From assembly GCA_018384835.1 (NCBI GenBank), contig JAHAYB010000282.1, forward strand, positions 1 through 9,373: 9,373 nucleotides of DNA, in the 5' to 3' direction. Positions 4,644 through 9,373 of the stretch are shown here, one piece after another. A program made the position numbers and the translations under genes. This DNA is from Comamonas sp. (GTDB lineage Bacteria; Pseudomonadota; Gammaproteobacteria; Burkholderiales; Burkholderiaceae_C). Every line of letters begins with the position of its first letter. The first letter of the stretch is position 1. The notes beneath the pieces are model-generated. The model had not been told where the DNA came from and made no database searches. It saw nothing but the letters and a program-made list of their open reading frames with translations.

Positions 4644-5624
4644 CTAGGGTTTTGAAGAGCCAGAACTAGGGGATTGTACCCATCCACACCATTGCAGATG
4701 TGTGCCGTCCCTCCCAACAAACCCCGAGCCGACCTTCAAATGGATGTTGTGCCCCCTGGTTCGGCAGGCTTGCACCAAGCGCTGCAATTCAGCTAACTGG
4801 GCGGTGCTGGGGCTGGTGCGGTGCTGCTGCCACAGCCAGTAGCGCAACACATTGGCTTGGCGGGCGGGGCTTAAATGCTGCAAAGCGTGTATTTGTGGGG
4901 GCAAGCCTGTGGCCTGCGCATCTTGTGCGGCCAGTTCTTGCAATAGCGCTTTGGCCTGGGCTGCATGGCTGCAACTACGCGCAAACGTGCTGCGAAACTG
5001 TGGAAACAACTGCTCCAGCACCGGCAGCAATTGCTGGCGGATGCGGTTGCGCGTGTAATCCGTCTGCAAATTAGTGGGGTCTTCCACCCAAGTCAGTTGC
5101 TGCGCCACCAGCCAATCACGCAAGGCTTGACCGGCGACGGCCAGCAGCGGGCGATGCCAGTCCAAACCGCCACGCTGCCACTGGGCGGGCATAGCGGCCA
5201 AGCCCGCCACACCCGCCCCGCGTGAGAGCGCCAGCAGCAAGGTCTCTACCTGATCATCGGCATGTTGTGCCAAGGCCATGCTGGCCGCTGGCTGGGCAAA
5301 TCCATGCTGCGCCTGCTCCACCAAGGCGCGGTAGCGGTGCTGGCGGGCGGCATCTTCCGGGCTTTGCCCCGCTTGGGGGCGGGCATCGACATAAGCCAGC
5401 GCCAGGGGCACACCCAAGCCAGCGCAGACTTGTTGGCAATGCTGGGCGAAGCCATCCGCCGCAGCTTGCAGGCCGTGGTGAACGTGGATGGCAAACACCT
5501 GCCCCGGCCAGCGCCGCGCACAAAGATGCAGCAGGGCACTGGAATCCGCCCCGCCGCTATAGGCCACGGCCAGCGGTAGGCTTGGTGCAAAACCACGCAT
5601 AGCCTGTTCAATGGATTGCGCCAT
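4644..5624 (-). CDS. tilS: tRNA(Ile)-lysidine synthetase (326 aa)
   Basis: TilS joins lysine to C34 of the CAU-anticodon isoleucine tRNA, using ATP, so that it reads AUA. The PP-loop SGGADS is at residues 23-28, followed by HVHHGL (47-52), EDAARQHRYRAL (90-101), the AQHADDQVETLLLAL element (119-133) and the EDPTN...YTRNRIR segment (181-196), all family hallmarks. The C-terminal part is short: 326 residues compared with 432 in E. coli, so the C-terminal TilS domain is reduced or missing, which is common in related betaproteobacteria. ATG at 5624 is chosen because AAGGGG sits 5 bases upstream; an upstream reading to 5675 lies in the accA terminator. It follows accA after that terminator and precedes lysC by 74 bases. 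Confidence 0.95.
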   Translation of the reverse strand: MAQSIEQAMRGFAPSLPLAVAYSGGADSSALLHLCARRWPGQVFAIHVHHGLQAAADGFAQHCQQVCAGLGVPLALAYVDARPQAGQSPEDAARQHRYRALVEQAQHGFAQPAASMALAQHADDQVETLLLALSRGAGVAGLAAMPAQWQRGGLDWHRPLLAVAGQALRDWLVAQQLTWVEDPTNLQTDYTRNRIRQQLLPVLEQLFPQFRSTFARSCSHAAQAKALLQELAAQDAQATGLPPQIHALQHLSPARQANVLRYWLWQQHRTSPSTAQLAELQRLVQACRTRGHNIHLKVGSGFVGRDGTHLQWCGWVQSPSSGSSKP

Positions 5625-5654
5625 GAAGCCCCTTTTTGTTTCAACGATATGAAA

Positions 5655-5676
5655 AATGGCTCTAAAAAGAGCCATT
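5655..5676 (-). terminator. Intrinsic terminator of accA
   Basis: A perfect 9-bp stem, AATGGCTCT (5655-5663) with AGAGCCATT (5668-5676), and a four-base loop; on the minus strand it runs straight into TTTTT. It lies between the accA stop (5707) and the tilS start (5624), so most cysS-accA transcripts should end here and tilS needs readthrough or a promoter in about 30 bases. Confidence 0.9.
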
Positions 5677-5706
5677 CACCATTCCTGCCAAGCTAGTCAC
5701 CAGCCG

Positions 5707-6684
5707 TTAAGAAGCCTTAGCGGGCTTGTCGCTGTAGCGGCCATAGGATTGCAGGCGCTGGTAGCGGCGCTCTTGCAGCTCTTCAGCAGACAGTTCGGCC
5801 AGTTGCTTCCAAGCATCGGCCAGGGCGCGTTTGAGCAGATTGGCCATTTGCTTGGTGTCTCGGTGCGCACCGCCCACCGGCTCGTTGACGACCTTATCCA
5901 CCAAACCCAAGGCTTTTAGGCGCGGGGCGATGATGCCCATGGCCTCTGCCGCTTCAGAGGCTTTGTCTCCGGTTTTCCACAAAATAGAAGCACAACCTTC
6001 TGGGCTGATGACGGAATACACCGCGTATTGCAGCATCAGCACTTGGTCAGCCACAGAAATAGCCAGCGCCCCACCCGAGCCACCTTCGCCAATGATGGTG
6101 GTGATGATGGGGGTTTGCAGTTGCGCCATCTCGTAGATATTGCGGCCAATGGCCTCGGATTGGCCGCGCTCTTCCGCGTCAATGCCGGGGAATGCGCCGG
6201 GGGTATCCACAAAGGTAAAAACGGGCAGCTTGAATTTTTCTGCCGTCTTCATCAGGCGCAGCGCCTTGCGATAGCCCTCGGGGCGGGTCATGCCAAAGTT
6301 GCGCAGGGTGCGCTCTTTGGTGTCGCGCCCTTTTTGGTGGCCAATCACCATGCAGGGCTGGCCGTTAAAACGCGCTAGGCCGCCCACAATGGATTTGTCA
6401 TCGGCAAAGTGGCGGTCGCCGTGCATTTCGGCAAAGTCGGTAAACAGCTCGCGCACATAGTCCAGGGTGTAGGGGCGGTCTGGGTGGCGGGCAATTTTGG
6501 TGATTTGCCAGGGCGTGAGGCTGGCATAAATATCTTTGGTGAGCTGTTGGCTTTTTTTGCTCAACTGGTTGATTTCATCCGTGATATCGACGGCATTTTC
6601 GCTTTGCACGCAGCGCAGCTCTTCGATTTTGGCCTCCAGCTCGGCAATGGGTTGCTCGAAATCGAGGAAGGTTTTTTTTGCCAT
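5707..6684 (-). CDS. accA: Acetyl-CoA carboxylase carboxyltransferase subunit alpha (325 aa)
   Basis: With AccD it moves the carboxyl group from biotin-AccB to acetyl-CoA, giving malonyl-CoA for fatty acid synthesis in the cytoplasm. The N-terminal 1-55 is a charged coiled-coil-like helix region, typical of AccA. It is followed by the crotonase-fold carboxyltransferase domain: [11 protein letters not shown] (67-77), HGDRHFADD (88-96), [12 protein letters not shown] (114-125), VDTPGAFPG (159-167) and the glycine-rich [11 protein letters not shown] (199-209) that forms the oxyanion hole. Length agrees with E. coli AccA (319). ATG at 6684 gives the usual [10 protein letters not shown] start with AGGAGAG about 9 bases upstream; readings extending to 7182 are inside cysS. 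It follows cysS by 40 bases, so the two are probably co-transcribed. Confidence 0.98.
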   Translation of the reverse strand: MAKKTFLDFEQPIAELEAKIEELRCVQSENAVDITDEINQLSKKSQQLTKDIYASLTPWQITKIARHPDRPYTLDYVRELFTDFAEMHGDRHFADDKSIVGGLARFNGQPCMVIGHQKGRDTKERTLRNFGMTRPEGYRKALRLMKTAEKFKLPVFTFVDTPGAFPGIDAEERGQSEAIGRNIYEMAQLQTPIITTIIGEGGSGGALAISVADQVLMLQYAVYSVISPEGCASILWKTGDKASEAAEAMGIIAPRLKALGLVDKVVNEPVGGAHRDTKQMANLLKRALADAWKQLAELSAEELQERRYQRLQSYGRYSDKPAKAS

Positions 6685-6724
6685 GATGATTTCTCTCCTG
6701 TAGGACGTGGACTGCCTAGGTTGT

Positions 6725-8110
6725 TCAAAGCGCGGCGGCTTCCCAGGTGGTACCGCTGGGCGAGTCTTTGAGCACAATGCCCTGCGCCTGTAAGTTTTGG
6801 CGAATGCGGTCAGCCTCCGCCCAGTTTTTAGCGGCTTTGGCGGCACTGCGGGCGGCAATTTGCGCTTCAATGGCACCGCTGTCAATGCCTTTTGCGCCTG
6901 CTTGCAAAAAGCGCTGTGGCGCATCGTGCAGCAAGCCCAGGCAGCCACCGAGCGCTTGCAACAAACCCGCCAGCGTTGCCGATTTGCTGCGATTGACCTC
7001 TGCGGCCAATTCAAACAGCACGGCAACGGCCTCGGGCGTGCCAAAGTCTTCGTCCATCGCGGCTTTGAAGCGGGCGGCGTAGGGGTTAGCCCAGTCAATA
7101 GGGGCGGGCAGTTCGGGCGTAACCGATGCCAGAGCGGTATAGAGGCGCTTGAGCGCTGCCCGCGCATCATCCAAGTGAACATTGGAGTAGTTCAGCGGGC
7201 TGCGGTAGTGGCTGCGCACGACAAAAAAGCGCACCACTTCAGGCTCATAGGCTTGCAGCACATCGCGGATGGTGAAGAAGTTGCCCAAGGATTTGGACAT
7301 TTTCTCGTTATCCACGTTGATAAAGCCGTTGTGCATCCAAGTGCGGGCAAAGGGCTGGCCGGTTGCGCCCTCGCTTTGGGCGATTTCGTTTTCGTGGTGG
7401 GGAAAGGCCAAGTCTGCGCCACCGCCGTGGATGTCAAAGCTCTCGCCTAGCAGGGCGCAGCCCATGGCCGAGCATTCAATATGCCAGCCGGGGCGACCTG
7501 CCCCAAAGGGGCTATCCCATTGGGCATCTTGCGGTTCTTCGGGTTTGGCAGATTTCCACAGCACAAAATCCAGTGGGTCGAGTTTGCCGTCCTGCACGGC
7601 TACGCGCTCGCCAGCATTCAGTTCGTCCAAGGATTTGCCCGATAGCTTGCCGTAGCCAGGAAACTTGCGCACCGCAAAGTTCACATCGCCATTGCTGGCT
7701 TGGTAGGCCAGCCCATTGCCTTGCAGCTTGCCAATCATGGAGAGCATTTGCGGCACGTAGTCGGTGGCGCGAGGCTCGTGCGTGGGGCGTTCAATGCCCA
7801 AAGCGTCGGCATCTTCGTGCAAGGCGGCAATCATGCGGTCGGTTAAGCTGCGCACGGTTTCGCCATTTTTGACGGCGCGTTGAATGATTTTGTCGTCAAT
7901 GTCCGTGATGTTGCGCACATAAGTAACTCGATAGCCACTGGCCCGTAGCCAGCGCTGCACCACATCAAACGCTACCATTGAGCGGGCGTGCCCCAAATGG
8001 CACAGGTCATACACCGTCATGCCGCACACATACATGCGCACGTGGCCTGACTGCAAAGGCACAAAAGCCTCCAAACCACGCGAAAGCGTGTTGTAGATAC
8101 GTAAACTCAT
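6725..8110 (-). CDS. cysS: Cysteinyl-tRNA synthetase (461 aa)
   Basis: It charges tRNA-Cys with cysteine. Class I signatures are present: HLGH at 38-41 (HIGH motif) and KMSKS at 270-274. The zinc site residues that confer cysteine selectivity fit C29 (VCGMTVYD), C213 (WHIECSAM), H238 and E242 ([10 protein letters not shown]). The TDIDDKII element (69-76) and the C-terminal anticodon-binding region are present. The length equals that of E. coli CysS (461), and the gene looks intact. The start at 8110 gives the expected [11 protein letters not shown] opening, but the bases before it (TTATTTCCCC) contain no Shine-Dalgarno match, so initiation may be weak or leader-dependent. It faces away from the TPR gene across a shared non-coding region. 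Confidence 0.98.
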   Translation of the reverse strand: MSLRIYNTLSRGLEAFVPLQSGHVRMYVCGMTVYDLCHLGHARSMVAFDVVQRWLRASGYRVTYVRNITDIDDKIIQRAVKNGETVRSLTDRMIAALHEDADALGIERPTHEPRATDYVPQMLSMIGKLQGNGLAYQASNGDVNFAVRKFPGYGKLSGKSLDELNAGERVAVQDGKLDPLDFVLWKSAKPEEPQDAQWDSPFGAGRPGWHIECSAMGCALLGESFDIHGGGADLAFPHHENEIAQSEGATGQPFARTWMHNGFINVDNEKMSKSLGNFFTIRDVLQAYEPEVVRFFVVRSHYRSPLNYSNVHLDDARAALKRLYTALASVTPELPAPIDWANPYAARFKAAMDEDFGTPEAVAVLFELAAEVNRSKSATLAGLLQALGGCLGLLHDAPQRFLQAGAKGIDSGAIEAQIAARSAAKAAKNWAEADRIRQNLQAQGIVLKDSPSGTTWEAAAL

Positions 8111-8273
8111 GGGGAAATAAGAAAAAATTCAGACGTTGGTCGCCCCGCCCATAGCGTCAATCAGCCGTTGCATCTTAGGCGGTTTGCGTCTGTTTGCCGC
8201 TGCCCGCACACTGCCCCAGCCACGCGCCAGCACCTGTCAGGCAAGGGGTAAATAGCAGCCCACCTGCTGCCGC

Positions 8274-8279
8274 TACAAT
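8274..8279 (+). promoter_or_regulatory. Candidate -10 box for the TPR-ppiA genes
   Basis: TACAAT in the context CGCTACAATTG is a common shape for sigma-70 -10 boxes in this group of bacteria. No good -35 hexamer is found at 16-18 bases. If used, the transcript would have a leader of about 145 bases before the TPR start at 8429. Confidence 0.4.
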
Positions 8280-8315
8280 TGCCGCGCAGTATAAACCCGC
8301 ACAAGCCCCGCCCGG

Positions 8316-8345
8316 TTTTGGCCTGTTTTAGCCTGCTTTGGCTTG
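8316..8345. repeat. Degenerate 10-bp tandem repeat (three units)
   Basis: TTTTGGCCTG, TTTTAGCCTG and CTTTGGCTTG follow one another without spacing, and TTAGCC starts a possible fourth partial unit. It lies in the presumed leader of the TPR gene. The units are too diverged and few to suggest phase variation. Confidence 0.5.
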
Positions 8346-8428
8346 TTAGCCGCTACGTTTGGCTTCATATGCCCTATGCCCCTACACGCCTTGCGCCTTG
8401 CGCTTCACACCTTACGTCCCAACGCTCT

Positions 8429-9007
8429 ATGCCCATCCTCTTGCCTGCCCTTCACCGTTTTACCGCTGCTTGCCGCGCTGGCCAGCGCTTGCGCCAATGG
8501 CTGGCTATGGGAGGGGTAAGCGTTTGGCTGGTGCTCACACCCCACACCGCCTTGGCTGCGGCGGATGCCTATGCCCAAGTTTCTACCCTACTGACCCAAG
8601 GGCAGGCCGAGGCGGCTTTGGCGCAGATTCAATCCCACCTAGCGCAGCACCCCCAGGATGCGCAAATGCGCTTTTTACAAGGCGCAGCACAATCGCAAGC
8701 GCAGCAGTGGGATGGCGCTATCGCCACCTATACCGCCTTGACCCAAGAGTTCCCAGAGCTGCCAGAGCCGCACAACAACCTGGCCGTGATTTATGCCCAC
8801 CAAGGTCAGTTGGAGGCGGCACGCCAAGCACTGCTCAGAGCCATCAACAACAACCCCGAGTACGCCGTGGCGCATGAAAACCTGGGCGATATCTACCTGC
8901 GCTTGGCGCATCAAGCCTATGGGCAATCGGTCAAGCTCCAGGGGGCGCAGCCAGCAGTGCAGCACAAGCTGCAAGGTTTGCAAACCTTGCTGCAATCCAC
9001 GCCATAA
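8429..9007 (+). CDS. Exported tetratricopeptide repeat protein (192 aa)
   Basis: TPR proteins are helical scaffolds for protein contacts; the partner here is unknown. Starting at ATG 8429, residues 1-27 form a basic N-region, MGGVSVWLVLTPHTALAAA (27-45) contains the hydrophobic core, and cleavage near ALAA-AD is likely, so the mature protein should be periplasmic. About four TPR units follow at roughly 46-76, 77-110, 114-144 (PHNNLAVIYAHQGQLEAARQ) and 148-181 (AHENLGDIYLRLAHQAYGQS), with typical alanine and tyrosine spacing. No strong ribosome binding site precedes 8429, and the ATG at 8507 within the signal region is the other candidate, so the start is uncertain. It lies 70 bases before a periplasmic isomerase gene on the same strand; this pairing is usual in Burkholderiales, hinting at a role in envelope protein handling. 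Confidence 0.85.
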   Translation: MPILLPALHRFTAACRAGQRLRQWLAMGGVSVWLVLTPHTALAAADAYAQVSTLLTQGQAEAALAQIQSHLAQHPQDAQMRFLQGAAQSQAQQWDGAIATYTALTQEFPELPEPHNNLAVIYAHQGQLEAARQALLRAINNNPEYAVAHENLGDIYLRLAHQAYGQSVKLQGAQPAVQHKLQGLQTLLQSTP

Positions 9008-9077
9008 AGCCACAGAGCTATAAAGCCCGCCATTTTTGTTTTTTCGCCTTTTTAATTTTGTAGAAAGCTCCCCTCCT

Positions 9078-9373
9078 ATGCGCCTAAACCGCCGCCTTGC
9101 CCTGCTGCTGACAAGCTGCTGTTTTGCCAGCCCCTTACTGGCTCAAAACACAACCACCCCACCTCCCAGCCCCGGTAGCGCCGCACCCACCGTACAACTG
9201 AGCACCAGCATGGGCGACATCGTGGTGCAACTTGACCCCGCCAAAGCGCCGCAAACCGTGGCTAATTTTTTTCAATACGTGGAAGACAAGCATTACGACG
9301 GCACGATTTTTCACCGCGTGATTGACGGCTTCATGATTCAAGGCGGCGGCATGGGGCCTGATATGCAGGAAAA
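9078..9373 (+). CDS. ppiA: Periplasmic cyclophilin-type peptidyl-prolyl cis-trans isomerase (3' truncated by window)
   Basis: It would catalyse proline isomerisation during folding of exported proteins. Ninety-eight codons are visible before the window ends. Residues 1-22 ([22 protein letters not shown]) are a signal peptide, then a proline/threonine-rich linker (24-37), then the cyclophilin domain from [14 protein letters not shown]. The active-site block [15 protein letters not shown] (77-91) is present with catalytic R80 and Q88. The exported form with this domain fits PpiA rather than cytoplasmic PpiB. LTSC at 11-14 also resembles a lipobox, so a lipoprotein is possible, although the hydrophobic core before it is short. 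The bases before the ATG are CTCCCCTCCT, pyrimidine-rich with only GAAAG 10 bases upstream, so initiation may depend on translation of the TPR gene or be weak. Confidence 0.9.
   Translation, partial: MRLNRRLALLLTSCCFASPLLAQNTTTPPPSPGSAAPTVQLSTSMGDIVVQLDPAKAPQTVANFFQYVEDKHYDGTIFHRVIDGFMIQGGGMGPDMQE

Larger units (their letters stand above)
8111..8428. other. Divergent intergenic region between cysS and the TPR gene
   Basis: About 318 bases without a convincing gene. It must hold promoters for cysS (leftward) and the TPR gene (rightward). A -10-like TACAAT is at 8274-8279. A plus-strand frame is open from a TTG at 8279 into the TPR gene, but its residues are unlike a protein and no ribosome binding site precedes it. 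A short near-tandem 10-base repeat lies at 8316-8345. Confidence 0.6.

Noticed and set aside
6409..7450. Several plus-strand open frames of 100-217 codons opposite accA and cysS
   Set aside because: They are shadows of strongly conserved minus-strand genes in GC-rich DNA, with no ribosome binding sites or known domains.
8129..8233. Minus-strand 34-codon frame (GTG start) upstream of cysS, ending in MQRLIDAMGGATNV
   Set aside because: No ribosome binding site, no cysteine codons that would suggest an attenuation leader, and no way to show conservation from one sequence.
8279..8428. N-terminal extension of the TPR protein from a TTG
   Set aside because: The TTG overlaps the -10-like box, the residues are low-complexity and unlike a signal peptide, and a normal exported start exists at 8429.
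9008..9077. T-rich stretch between the TPR gene and ppiA as a terminator
   Set aside because: The T-runs are present, but I find no stable GC-rich stem before them.
1..9373. CRISPR array, rRNA or insertion sequence
   Set aside because: No regularly spaced repeats, no rRNA segments and no transposase or terminal inverted repeats were seen.

Overview
The window looks like a chromosomal segment of a betaproteobacterium, most likely Burkholderiales and probably Comamonadaceae. The evidence is the gene order cysS-accA-tilS-lysC-tRNA-Ser with a divergent TPR/cyclophilin pair, and the protein sequences themselves. No 16S or other phylogenetic marker is present, so the placement is inference.

Positions 1 to about 3115 look like one end of an integrated filamentous phage (inovirus) that continues beyond the left edge. 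On the minus strand lie a rolling-circle replication initiator of the Rep_trans/RstA type, a 107-residue protein in the position and size of the phage ssDNA-binding protein, a 75-residue unknown protein, and the first 44 codons of a small single-pass membrane protein that fits a coat or virion protein. On the plus strand, divergent from the replication gene, are a membrane-anchored DUF2726 (PD-(D/E)XK-like fold) protein and a small helix-turn-helix regulator. This matches the CTX-type layout (repressor divergent from rstA-rstB-coat genes), with the DUF2726 gene as an extra passenger. The two non-coding gaps (1958-2128 and 2606-2815) are rich in inverted repeats and are good candidates for origin, packaging or regulatory structures.

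Positions 3067-3240 are the junction: a terminator for the regulator, a terminator for the tRNA, and an intact tRNA-Ser(GCU) on the minus strand with encoded CCA. No integrase or transposase is visible.

Positions 3295-8110 are ordinary housekeeping genes on the minus strand, transcribed in the order cysS (cysteinyl-tRNA synthetase), accA (acetyl-CoA carboxylase alpha subunit), a strong terminator, tilS (tRNA-Ile lysidine synthetase), lysC (aspartokinase), tRNA-Ser. lysC carries a good internal start that could give a separate beta regulatory subunit, and its leader contains an inverted repeat and no clear ribosome binding site.

Positions 8111-9373 hold a divergent intergenic region and two plus-strand envelope genes: an exported TPR protein and the start of a periplasmic peptidyl-prolyl isomerase (ppiA type) cut by the window edge.
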